In this document: positions 49,277-57,693 of the stretch, piece after piece
Numbering within the stretch: the first letter of the stretch is position 1
Layout of the letters: each line of letters starts with the position of its first letter
Origin: Bordetella parapertussis
Lineage (GTDB): Bacteria > Pseudomonadota > Gammaproteobacteria > Burkholderiales > Burkholderiaceae_A
NCBI GenBank assembly: GCA_945901825.1
Contig: CAMDMC010000001.1
Location: 226,770-290,769 of the forward strand
Length of the DNA stretch: 64,000 bases
Direction: 5' to 3'
Program-made: the position numbers and the translations under genes
The notes under the pieces: model-generated
What the model saw: only the letters and a program-made list of their open reading frames with translations
What the model was told of the DNA's origin: nothing
The model's database searches: none

Positions 49277-50594
49277 CGTATTTGCATTTCTTGTTGCCGT
49301 TGGTCTCTTGGTTTTTATTCACGAGCTTGGCCATTACCTTGCGGCCCGGTCGGTGGGGGTTCATGTACAACGGTTTTCAATAGGCTTTGGCCGCCCTCTC
49401 ATTACCCGTCGTGATAAGAATGGCTGCGACTGGGTCATTGCACTGGTGCCCTTGGGCGGCTATGTGCAGATGACCGAGAACGAAGACTCGCCTAAAAGCT
49501 TCGATCGCAAGCCACTCTGGGCGCGTGCCTGGGTTGTCGTCGCTGGCCCCTTGGCCAACTTCCTCTTCGCGGTGGTAGCCTTTGCATGCCTCGCAATCAT
49601 TGGTCGCCCAGAACCCATCGCGGTGTTCGATCAGCCCCCAGCCCAGTCGCTGGCCGAGCGCCTTGGTCTGCAAAAAGGTGATCAGCTGACTCGGCTCAAT
49701 GGTGAGCCGATACGGTCTTACTCCGACTTTCGCTGGAAGATGACCCAGGCCTATATTGGCGAAGGTCAGTCACGCTACGAGCTCGAGCTCTCAACCGTAA
49801 GTGGTATGCAGCGCACGATGAGTCTTCGTTTTGAGGAACTCCAGCCGCTTGCCCAGGACGCCTCCATTGATGACATTCTTTTGAAGGCAGGTATACGACC
49901 GAGATCAAATGGTGTGGTGGTGACATCGGTGCTTGCAGCCAGCCCAGCCGAGGCAGCAGGTCTTCGTCCTGGAGATGGTTTTCTAAGCATGCAGGGCCGT
50001 GCCATCTCTGATCCTAAAGATCTTCAGCAGCTTGTCGCTGCTTCTCAGGGGCAGCCGCTTGAACTCCTCATTCGTCGAGAGGGTAGTGGTCAGCAGGAGG
50101 CTCTTATTATTCGGCCTCAGCAGGCGCCCGACGGCACGAGCTACCGCTTAGGGGTCGGCATTGGGCCTAGTCTTGAGACGCAATGGATTCAGTACGGTCC
50201 GCTTCAGGCCATTGAAAGAGGCTTGCAACGCACGGCCGAGCTCTCGGTCTTGTCGCTGCAAGCGCTGGGCCGCATGGTCACCGGCGACTTGTCGTGGCGG
50301 CAGATGAGCGGTCCGGTAGGTATTGCAGGTGCAGCAGGCCAGTCGGCCGAGCTTGGAATTATTGCTTTTGTGAGCTTTTTGGCGCTTATCAGCATAAGCA
50401 TTGGGGTCTTGAATCTGCTTCCTATCCCAATGCTCGACGGTGGACACCTCATGTATTATGCCTTTGAGTTTGTACGTGGTCAGCCTCTTTCGGTGCAGGC
50501 TCAGCAGGCAGGACAGAGGCTTGGCTTGGTCCTTATTGCCCTTCTTACGAGCCTGGCGCTGCTAAATGACATGTCCCGATTGTTTGGGTTTTAA
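49266..50594 (+). CDS. rseP: Site-2 protease RseP
   Basis: A membrane zinc metalloprotease that cleaves anti-sigma factor RseA and remnant signal peptides. 442 aa. HELGH at residues 19-23 inside the first membrane segment; two PDZ domains in the periplasmic loop; the second metal motif MLDGGHLMYYAFE near residue 390. Canonical position between dxr and bamA. Confidence 0.95.
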   Translation: MLTSVFAFLVAVGLLVFIHELGHYLAARSVGVHVQRFSIGFGRPLITRRDKNGCDWVIALVPLGGYVQMTENEDSPKSFDRKPLWARAWVVVAGPLANFLFAVVAFACLAIIGRPEPIAVFDQPPAQSLAERLGLQKGDQLTRLNGEPIRSYSDFRWKMTQAYIGEGQSRYELELSTVSGMQRTMSLRFEELQPLAQDASIDDILLKAGIRPRSNGVVVTSVLAASPAEAAGLRPGDGFLSMQGRAISDPKDLQQLVAASQGQPLELLIRREGSGQQEALIIRPQQAPDGTSYRLGVGIGPSLETQWIQYGPLQAIERGLQRTAELSVLSLQALGRMVTGDLSWRQMSGPVGIAGAAGQSAELGIIAFVSFLALISISIGVLNLLPIPMLDGGHLMYYAFEFVRGQPLSVQAQQAGQRLGLVLIALLTSLALLNDMSRLFGF

Positions 50595-50603
50595 AGGGGT
50601 TTC

Positions 50604-53003
50604 ATGGTTTTTTCAGGTCCTTCTTCATCTCGTTTGCCCTTGCGCATGCCAATGACACGCTCGGCAGTTTTCGTTTTTGGCCTGTTTGCCGCCTCGTTTG
50701 CTTCAGCCCAGGTGCAACTGCCCGTGCCAGCTTCGCCTGTGCAGTCTGATGCCCCAGCGATCAACTCCCCATCGGTCCCCGAGGGCATCACCATTGAAGA
50801 TATTCGTATCGAAGGGCTGCAGCGTATTGAGCCCGGCACAGTCTTCTCTTATTTGCCGGTGCGCATCGGTGAGGTTTTGTCTTCAACGACGGCGGCAGAG
50901 GCTGTAAGGGCTTTGTTTGCAACTGGTTTTTTCCAGGATGTGCGTATTGAAATTGATGGGCGGGTTTTGGTTGTTCTTCTTGAAGAGCGCCCGGCTGTTG
51001 GTGCCATTGAAATTACTGGCGCGAAGGAGTTTGATGCCGAGACGCTAAAAAAAGCGCTTGGTGATGCTGGGTTGTCAGAGGCGCGCATTTTTGATCGCGC
51101 CGTTCTCGAACGGGCCGAGCAGGAACTTAAGCGTCAGTACCTCGGCCGCGGAAAGTACGATGTTCAGGTTCAATCGACGGTCTCACCGCTTCCTCGAAAC
51201 CGGGTTGCGGTCTCCATCGCCATTGATGAAGGCGAAGACGCAAAAATTAAAGAAATTCGTATTGTGGGGGCCAACGCCTTTTCAGAGAAAACGCTGCTTG
51301 ATGAGTTTAAGCTTTCAACCCCCACTTGGATGAGCTGGTACACGAAGTCCGACCAGTACTCGCGCCAAAAGCTTACCGGCGACCTCGAAAGCCTTCGTTC
51401 CTTTTATTTAAATCGCGGCTACCTTGAGTTCGCAATCGACTCCACGCAGGTTTCCTTGTCGGCCGATCGCCGCGATGTCTTTATTACGCTTGTGGTGAAA
51501 GAGGGCGAGAAGTTCAATTTTGGCGAGTTTCAGTTTGTCGGCGACATGCTTGATCAGCCCGATACCTTCAAAGCCCTCAATACAATTAAATCGGGTGAGA
51601 CGTTTTCAAACGAGCGGCTTCAAGAAGTTTTGAAGTCAATGACCGAAAAGCTTGGAGCCCTAGGTTATGCATTTGGAAACGTTAGCCCTATTCCGACGAG
51701 TAATCGGGAGACTAAAACTGTTGATTTTGTCCTGCAGGTCGACCCGGGTCGGCGAGTCTATGTGAGGCGAATTAATATTAGCGGCAACGCCAAGACGCGT
51801 GACGAAGTGATTCGCCGGGAGATGCGCCAGTTTGAGTCGTCCTGGTACGACAGCGAGCGAATTCGTATCTCACGCAACCGGATCGATCGTCTTGGCTATT
51901 TCAACGCGGTTGAAGTCGACCGTGAGGCCGTACCGGGTACATCCGACCAGGTCGATGTGAATGTGAAGGTGGAAGAGCGACCCTTAGGAAGCCTCACGTT
52001 TGGTCTGGGTTATTCCAGTTCGGAAAGCGTTGTTCTGTCAGGCTCCATTAGTCAGCAGAACTTTATGGGCACCGGAACCAACGTGTCTCTTGAGGTGAAT
52101 ACAAGTCGTGTGAGCCAGACCTTTGCTATTCGTCACGTGGACCCTTATTTTACGGACGATGGCATTAGCCGGTCGCTTGACCTTTATACCCGGACATTTG
52201 ACGCCGATGAGGTGGACTCGCTAGCCGACTACAAAATTGTCTCAACCGGATTCGGGGCTCGGTTTGGTATTCCATACACCGAAGAAGATCGTATTTTTGT
52301 TGGTCTCGCCGTTGAAAGCTCTAAGTTGTCCGGCACCCTGCCTTCTGAGAATTGGGAAGAGTTTCAGTCAGATGGTGAGTTTGGAAGTAGTGCAACAGCG
52401 GTACTCGCGTCCCTCGGTTGGTCGCGCGACACGCGAGACAGCGGGCTTGCACCAACGTCTGGTCGTTATCAGTTTGCCAACCTCGACTACGGCACGCCCA
52501 TTGGCGATCTCGAGTATGCGCGCCTGACTTACGGAGACCAGTTTTTCTATCCCCTTAGCAAAAGGGTTACGTTCGCCTTTAATACTGAAGTTGGTGTTGG
52601 GCTTGGTCTCTTCGGAAAGCCTTACCCAGCCATTAAGAATTTTTATGCAGGAGGCATTGGCTCGATTCGTGGGTTTTCGTCAAGCTCTGTTGGGCCGAAG
52701 TCGTCTACTACGGGCGACTCAATTGGTGGTACCAAGAGGGTTATTTTTAACACCGAGTTACTTACACCGCTACCTGGTATGGCGCAGGATCGATCCATTC
52801 GTTTGTTCACTTACCTGGATGCGGGAAGTGTATGGGGTGAGGATGATGATGTGACGCTGTCGGACTTGCGCGCGTCGGCGGGTGTGGGTTTAAGCTGGTT
52901 TTCTCCTGTTGGTCCACTCAAACTTAGTTTTGGTCAGCCAATCAAGAAGAAGGACGGTGATGAAACCGAGTCCTTTCAGTTTCAAATTGGCTCAAGTTTT
53001 TAA
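50604..53003 (+). CDS. bamA: Outer membrane protein assembly factor BamA
   Basis: Core of the BAM complex, outer membrane. 799 aa. A signal peptide ends near ASFASAQ; five POTRA domains follow (about residues 50-390, first ITIEDIRIEGLQRIEPG), then a 16-strand barrel. The lid-lock motif reads IRGF in GSIRGFSSSSVGP, where VRGF is usual. The chain ends in Phe (QIGSSF), as an outer membrane barrel should. AAGGGG lies 4 nt before the start. Confidence 0.97.
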   Translation: MVFSGPSSSRLPLRMPMTRSAVFVFGLFAASFASAQVQLPVPASPVQSDAPAINSPSVPEGITIEDIRIEGLQRIEPGTVFSYLPVRIGEVLSSTTAAEAVRALFATGFFQDVRIEIDGRVLVVLLEERPAVGAIEITGAKEFDAETLKKALGDAGLSEARIFDRAVLERAEQELKRQYLGRGKYDVQVQSTVSPLPRNRVAVSIAIDEGEDAKIKEIRIVGANAFSEKTLLDEFKLSTPTWMSWYTKSDQYSRQKLTGDLESLRSFYLNRGYLEFAIDSTQVSLSADRRDVFITLVVKEGEKFNFGEFQFVGDMLDQPDTFKALNTIKSGETFSNERLQEVLKSMTEKLGALGYAFGNVSPIPTSNRETKTVDFVLQVDPGRRVYVRRINISGNAKTRDEVIRREMRQFESSWYDSERIRISRNRIDRLGYFNAVEVDREAVPGTSDQVDVNVKVEERPLGSLTFGLGYSSSESVVLSGSISQQNFMGTGTNVSLEVNTSRVSQTFAIRHVDPYFTDDGISRSLDLYTRTFDADEVDSLADYKIVSTGFGARFGIPYTEEDRIFVGLAVESSKLSGTLPSENWEEFQSDGEFGSSATAVLASLGWSRDTRDSGLAPTSGRYQFANLDYGTPIGDLEYARLTYGDQFFYPLSKRVTFAFNTEVGVGLGLFGKPYPAIKNFYAGGIGSIRGFSSSSVGPKSSTTGDSIGGTKRVIFNTELLTPLPGMAQDRSIRLFTYLDAGSVWGEDDDVTLSDLRASAGVGLSWFSPVGPLKLSFGQPIKKKDGDETESFQFQIGSSF

Positions 53004-53038
53004 CGTTTTTATAGAAGTTTAATGTTTGGAGGTTTTTG

Positions 53039-53590
53039 GTGATAAGTACATGTTCAGCGGTTAGTCGCAAAACTCCCCTGGCCTTACGTTTAGGTCTGAT
53101 CGTTTTTCTTGGCGCCTCGCTCTTGGTCTCGTCGGCGGCCTGGGCTCAGACCAAAATTGGTTTTGTACGCACAGAAAGGGTTCTGAAAGAGTCTGCCCCA
53201 GCTCAAGCGGCTCAAAAGAAGCTCGAAGCCGAATTCTCCAAGAGAGAAAAAGAGCTTCAAGATTTAGCCAGCCGTCTTCGTGGTCTATCAGAGAAGCTTG
53301 AGCGCGATCTGCCCGTTCTCTCTGAGAAAGACCGTGTTAACCAGCAACGAGAAATTACCGACATGGAGCGTGATCTGCAACGCAGGCAGCGTGAGTTTCG
53401 CGAAGATCTAAACCAGCGTCGTAACGAGGAATTAGCAGGTGTAGTGGAACAGGCCAATCAGGCCATTCGTAAAATTGCTGAATCCGAAAAGTTCGATATT
53501 ATTTTTCAAGAGGCGGTCTATGCGTCGCCACGAATCGATATCACCGATAAGGTACTACGTGCCCTTGGAACCAAGGCAAGCGGAAAGTAA
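53039..53590 (+). CDS. skp: Periplasmic chaperone Skp/OmpH
   Basis: Carries unfolded outer membrane proteins across the periplasm. 183 aa. A signal peptide ends in SSAAWAQ, then IGFVRTERVLKESAPAQAAQ and a long coiled coil (about residues 60-150). GTG 53039 is chosen because GGAGG is 6 nt upstream; a TTG lies one codon earlier. Overlaps lpxD by about 70 nt if lpxD starts at 53520. Confidence 0.94.
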   Translation: MISTCSAVSRKTPLALRLGLIVFLGASLLVSSAAWAQTKIGFVRTERVLKESAPAQAAQKKLEAEFSKREKELQDLASRLRGLSEKLERDLPVLSEKDRVNQQREITDMERDLQRRQREFREDLNQRRNEELAGVVEQANQAIRKIAESEKFDIIFQEAVYASPRIDITDKVLRALGTKASGK

Positions 53591-54611
53591 CAGGCTGTCT
53601 GTTTCCGCTGCCGAGCTTTTCGAGCCGCTTGGCTTTCAGGTTCAAGGGGATCAATCCCTCGAGTTAACGGGCTTTTCCAGCCTCGATCGGGCTACAGCAA
53701 CCCAGTTCAGTTTCCTTGGGCATGCCCGGCACCGTGAAGCCCTTGCTTCAACCAAGGCAGGTCTGGTTATCCTTCCCTTAGATGCGTGTGCTGAGGATGG
53801 TGCATGGCAGGCATGGGTCACCGCTCACGATCCCTACCTGCTTTTTGCGAAGGCTGCGGGCCTCTTGGTTCGGCAAAGGCAGGCGAAAGTGCCACAACCC
53901 AGCCTTATCCATTCCACCGCAGTGGTCTCGCCCGATGCCAGTCTTGCTAAGGGGTGCCAGATTCATGCCCATGCCGTTATTGAGAGCGGTGCCGAGGTTG
54001 GTATGGGAACGGTTGTTGGAGCGGGCAGCTTTATTGGTGAAGGTGTTTGTATAGGCGCCGGAAGCTGGCTGGCCCCCCGGGTTGTCATTCAGGCCTCTGC
54101 AACCCTGGGTGAGCGTTGCATCATTCATGCTGGTGCCGTCATTGGTGCCGATGGCTTTGGCTTTGTCGCCGATGAGGATAAGTCTTGGGTGAAGATGCCT
54201 CAAACGGGTTCCGTGCATCTTGGCGATGATGTTGAGGTGGGTGCCAATACAACCATCGATCGTGGCACTTTTTCCAACACACAGCTAGGCAATGGTGTGA
54301 AGCTTGACAACCTCATTCAGGTGGCGCACAACGTCGAGATTGGTGATCACACGGCCATTGCCGGATGTGTGGGCATTGCGGGCAGTGCCAAAATTGGAAG
54401 GTTCTGTCAGATTGCCGGGGCTGCAGGCATTCTTGGGCATTTATCTATTGCTGATTTCACGGTGGTTGGGCCTATGACGCTTATTCAGTCAAGCATTACC
54501 AAGGCGGGTACCTACGTAGGGGTCTTCCCCGCCATGGAGCACCGACGCTGGGCCAAAGCTGCGGCAAGCCTCAGGCGCGAGTTCCCTGCGGCCAAAGGCG
54601 ATAAAGCGTGA
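53520..54611 (+). CDS. lpxD: UDP-3-O-acylglucosamine N-acyltransferase LpxD
   Basis: Third step of lipid A synthesis. 363 aa from ATG 53520, with a left-handed beta-helix of hexapeptide repeats (IHAGAVIGADGFGFVADE) and the catalytic His in QVAHNVEIGDHTAIAG. The start is uncertain: ATG 53520 (AGAGG upstream) or GTG 53559 (AAGG 6 nt upstream); both overlap skp. No lpxA or lpxB follows fabZ in this window. Confidence 0.93.
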   Translation: MRRHESISPIRYYVPLEPRQAESNRLSVSAAELFEPLGFQVQGDQSLELTGFSSLDRATATQFSFLGHARHREALASTKAGLVILPLDACAEDGAWQAWVTAHDPYLLFAKAAGLLVRQRQAKVPQPSLIHSTAVVSPDASLAKGCQIHAHAVIESGAEVGMGTVVGAGSFIGEGVCIGAGSWLAPRVVIQASATLGERCIIHAGAVIGADGFGFVADEDKSWVKMPQTGSVHLGDDVEVGANTTIDRGTFSNTQLGNGVKLDNLIQVAHNVEIGDHTAIAGCVGIAGSAKIGRFCQIAGAAGILGHLSIADFTVVGPMTLIQSSITKAGTYVGVFPAMEHRRWAKAAASLRREFPAAKGDKA

Positions 54612-54752
54612 AAGGGCAATTAAGTGCGATGGCGCCTTAGGCAGGTTTCATCGAAAGGCACGGCGAAGGCTTAAGATCAATTACAGTTGGGGTCGTTCGT
54701 CGTTGATTCTTCATTTCTGATTCGACGTTATTTTTCTGGGAGATTGGCACGC

Positions 54753-55211
54753 ATGACTTTATCTGTGCAGGATATTTTAAAAACCCTGCCCCATCGGTAT
54801 CCGTTTCTACTTGTTGACCGTGTGGAAGAGCTTGTTCCCGGTGAGCGTATTCATGCTTACAAGAATGTCACCATCAATGAAGAGTTTTTCACCGGGCATT
54901 TTCCTCATTATCCCGTGATGCCGGGGGTGCTTATTATTGAGGCGCTTGCGCAGGCAGCAGGTGTGCTCTCGTTTAAGACAATGGAGCAGGCGCCTTCGGA
55001 CGACACCGTTATTTTCTTCGTGGGTATTGATGACGCCCGGTTTAAGCGGCCCGTTGTGCCGGGTGACAGGCTTGATCTCCATGTCACCATTGAGCGCTGT
55101 GTACGCGCTGTCTGGAAATACAAGGCAAGGGCCCTTGTTGGTGAGCAACTCGCGGCAGAGGCCACGTTAATGTGCGCCCTGCGGGATGTTCGCCCCTCCG
55201 AAAGCGACTGA
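54753..55211 (+). CDS. fabZ: 3-hydroxyacyl-ACP dehydratase FabZ
   Basis: Dehydrates beta-hydroxyacyl-ACP in fatty acid synthesis. 152 aa from ATG 54753 (frames starting further upstream lack family sequence). [13 protein letters not shown] and the catalytic [20 protein letters not shown] are present. A 141-bp gap separates it from lpxD; no strong promoter was identified there. Confidence 0.96.
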   Translation: MTLSVQDILKTLPHRYPFLLVDRVEELVPGERIHAYKNVTINEEFFTGHFPHYPVMPGVLIIEALAQAAGVLSFKTMEQAPSDDTVIFFVGIDDARFKRPVVPGDRLDLHVTIERCVRAVWKYKARALVGEQLAAEATLMCALRDVRPSESD

Positions 55212-55220
55212 CTTAAGGTT

Positions 55221-55904
55221 TTGACAGAATCCCTGGTTATTGGGCTTGATGAGGCTGGACGTGGCCCTTGGGCAGGTCCTGTCACCGCAGCCGCTGTTGC
55301 CTTGGGGCCGGCGGCATGTCAGGTCCTACTGGGTCAGGTGCGCGATTCCAAGGTATTGACGGCAAAGCGCCGTGAGGCCCTGGTACCTATTATTAAGGCG
55401 CAGGCCTTTGCCTGGGGGCTCGGTTGGTCAGACGTGGGCGAAATTGACGATCGTGGCATTCTTAAGGCAACCTTCTTGGCCATGAAACGTGCGGTCCATG
55501 CGCTTTTCGCCAGCCTACCCAGTGCTTTTTCTGCAAATTCTCTGAATCAAGACTCAGCGGTGCAGATGTTGAACGGCCAGACAGCTCGACTCATTGTGGA
55601 TGGTAGTCTTCACCCGGCAAGGTATCTTGGTGAGGATCAATGGCCTTGGCCCACCGAGACCATGGTGAAAGCCGATGCCCTTCAGATTGAGGTGGCGGCC
55701 GCCTCTGTTCTTGCAAAGACCGCCCGTGACGCCCACATGGTGGCACTTGCGAAGACCTATCCCGGCTTTGGCTTTGAGCTTCATGCAGGCTACGGCACAA
55801 AACAACACCAGCTGGCCTTGCGGCGGCTTGGGCCTGTCGCTGTGCATCGCAAGTCGTTTCGTCCCATACGTGAACTTCTGTTGGGCAGCGAGCCCGCCCC
55901 ATGA
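55221..55904 (+). CDS. rnhB: Ribonuclease HII
   Basis: Cleaves RNA in RNA-DNA hybrids and single ribonucleotides. 227 aa. The acidic residues sit in GLDEAGRGPWAGP, LIVDGS and KTARDAHM. The start codon TTG 55221 follows AAGG by 2 nt and is only 10 bp after the fabZ stop. In relatives lpxA and lpxB lie between fabZ and rnhB. Overlaps the next gene (ATGA). Confidence 0.95.
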   Translation: MTESLVIGLDEAGRGPWAGPVTAAAVALGPAACQVLLGQVRDSKVLTAKRREALVPIIKAQAFAWGLGWSDVGEIDDRGILKATFLAMKRAVHALFASLPSAFSANSLNQDSAVQMLNGQTARLIVDGSLHPARYLGEDQWPWPTETMVKADALQIEVAAASVLAKTARDAHMVALAKTYPGFGFELHAGYGTKQHQLALRRLGPVAVHRKSFRPIRELLLGSEPAP

Positions 55905-56830
55905 GCCATGAGTACCTGGCGGGCCTTGCCTTAAGGCGCATCACGTCAAGGGAGAATCCCGAGTTTCGTCGTCTTCTTGCTGTGTACGGCCACTCGGATG
56001 TCCGACGTGCTGAGCGCGTGTGTTGGCTTGAGGGGCCACGGCTGATCCAGCAGTTTCTGCTGGCTGTAAAACAGGCCAAAGAGCATCCACGGGCTCCTTT
56101 CCAATGGCAGTGCGACACCCTTGTTTTCTCCGAGGATTGGCTTCAGGGCCAGGCCTCGCAGACCCTTTGGCAGCCGCTTCTCGAAGGGCTGTCATCGCTT
56201 ATGAGGCATGCCCTTGTTATGCCAGACCGCCTCTTTGCAAGGCTTGCTGAAACCAGCTCGCCTGCTGGTCTTGGCCTTCTGATTGCATCGGGTCTTGCCC
56301 ATGAGGTGCCGCAGGTCGAGGCTAATTGCGTCCTAGCAGGCGCCTGCAAGACAGGCGATGGCCTTGTCCTTGATGCCATTCAAGACCCAGGTAATCTGGG
56401 GACCCTTCTGCGTACGGCCGCTGCTGCTGGGACTTCCTGGGTTGCCTTCACGCAAGGCTCAGCAGACCCGTTCTCGCCCAAGTGCCTGCGGGCGGGACTG
56501 GGAGCCCAGTTTGTCTTGCAGCTTTTCACCCAGCAGAGGCCAGAGGCCTTGGTCTCTGTTTTAAAGGCCAGTGGGGTTGATCTTTTTGCGGCGGACCCCC
56601 TGCTTGGCCAGTCCCTCTTCGCAGAGCCAGTGTCGAGAAGGCTTGGACGTCCGGCTGGCCTGGCCTGGGTATTTGGTCAGGAGGGCCAGGGACTGTCGGA
56701 GTATTGGAGAACCCAGCCCGATATTGGCAAGGTTTTTATTCCCCAGAGCAGCTCGATGGAGTCCTTAAATGTTGCGGCAGCCGCAGCCGTCTGCCTCTTT
56801 GAGCGGCGTCGCTGCCTTATGGCATCTTAA
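55901..56830 (+). CDS. TrmH/SpoU family RNA 2'-O-methyltransferase
   Basis: 309 aa, SPOUT methyltransferase. Motif 1 is LVLDAIQDPGNLGTLLRTAA, motif 2 WVFGQEGQGLS, motif 3 FIPQSSSMESLNVAAAAAVC. The N-terminal substrate-binding domain starts RRITSRENPEFRRL. The RNA target is unknown. Overlaps rnhB by 4 nt, and its last 14 nt overlap ppsR on the other strand. Confidence 0.9.
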   Translation: MSHEYLAGLALRRITSRENPEFRRLLAVYGHSDVRRAERVCWLEGPRLIQQFLLAVKQAKEHPRAPFQWQCDTLVFSEDWLQGQASQTLWQPLLEGLSSLMRHALVMPDRLFARLAETSSPAGLGLLIASGLAHEVPQVEANCVLAGACKTGDGLVLDAIQDPGNLGTLLRTAAAAGTSWVAFTQGSADPFSPKCLRAGLGAQFVLQLFTQQRPEALVSVLKASGVDLFAADPLLGQSLFAEPVSRRLGRPAGLAWVFGQEGQGLSEYWRTQPDIGKVFIPQSSSMESLNVAAAAAVCLFERRRCLMAS

Positions 56831-57641
56831 GCTGCGACAAAATGGTGGTGGCGATTTCTTCGATGGATTTGGTTGTTGTAGATAGCCACTGAATACGCTC
56901 GCGTCGCATGAGCGTCTCTGCAGCGGCAACCTCGGCCCGGCAGTTTTCAAGGGCTGCATAACGCGAATCGGGTCGACGCTCTTGCCGAATGTCAGACAGC
57001 CGCAGCGGGTCGATGGTCAGGCCGAAGCATTTTGTTTTGTAGGGCAGAAGGGCATCGGGCAGCCGGTCACGGTCAAAGTCTTCGGGTATTAAAGGGTAGT
57101 TCGCCACTTTCAGTCCATACTGCATTGAAAGATAAAGACTGGTAGGTGTCTTACCACTGCGTGAGACGCCAATAAGAATGGTGTCGGCATCGGCAAGGTT
57201 TCGGGAGGACTGGCCGTCATCGTGGGCCAGTGAAAAGTTAATGGCCTCAATACGGTTTTTATACGACTCCGAGTCATTGGCATGGTGAAACCGTCCGATG
57301 GTGTGGCTTGATTTCATGCCAAGCTCAATTTCCAAGGGCTCCACAAAGGTTTTAAACATGTCCATGTGGACCGCCTCTGCAAGCTTGACTCGCTCTGCAA
57401 TGGCTGGATCCACGAGCGTTGAAAAAACAATCGGCCGTGCGCCATCATGGCGGCCTTGCTCTTCAATGACGCTACGAGCAGCATCGGCCTTATCAAGGGC
57501 ATTGACAAACGGAAGCCGCCGAATCGAGAAGCGAAGGCTTTCAAACTGGGCAAGGATAGAGTTTCCGAAAGTTTCTGCGGTGATTCCGGTACCGTCTGAG
57601 ACGAAAAAGACGGTCCGGCCGCTGGGTGAGGAGCTGGTCAT
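56817..57641 (-). CDS. ppsR: Bifunctional PEP synthase kinase/pyrophosphorylase PpsR
   Basis: Switches PEP synthetase on and off by ADP-dependent threonine phosphorylation and phosphate-dependent reversal. 274 aa (DUF299 family). RTVFFVSDGTGITAETFG at the N-terminus and the P-loop-like GVSRSGKTPTSLYLSMQYG. ATG 57641 is preferred; the upstream frame is not conserved. Divergent from its target ppsA, 52 bp apart. Confidence 0.94.
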   Translation of the reverse strand: MTSSSPSGRTVFFVSDGTGITAETFGNSILAQFESLRFSIRRLPFVNALDKADAARSVIEEQGRHDGARPIVFSTLVDPAIAERVKLAEAVHMDMFKTFVEPLEIELGMKSSHTIGRFHHANDSESYKNRIEAINFSLAHDDGQSSRNLADADTILIGVSRSGKTPTSLYLSMQYGLKVANYPLIPEDFDRDRLPDALLPYKTKCFGLTIDPLRLSDIRQERRPDSRYAALENCRAEVAAAETLMRRERIQWLSTTTKSIEEIATTILSQLKMP

Positions 57642-57693
57642 ACCCGGTAAAATGCGCCTTAACTCAGAAAATTTCAATGTCTAGGGGTTTTTC

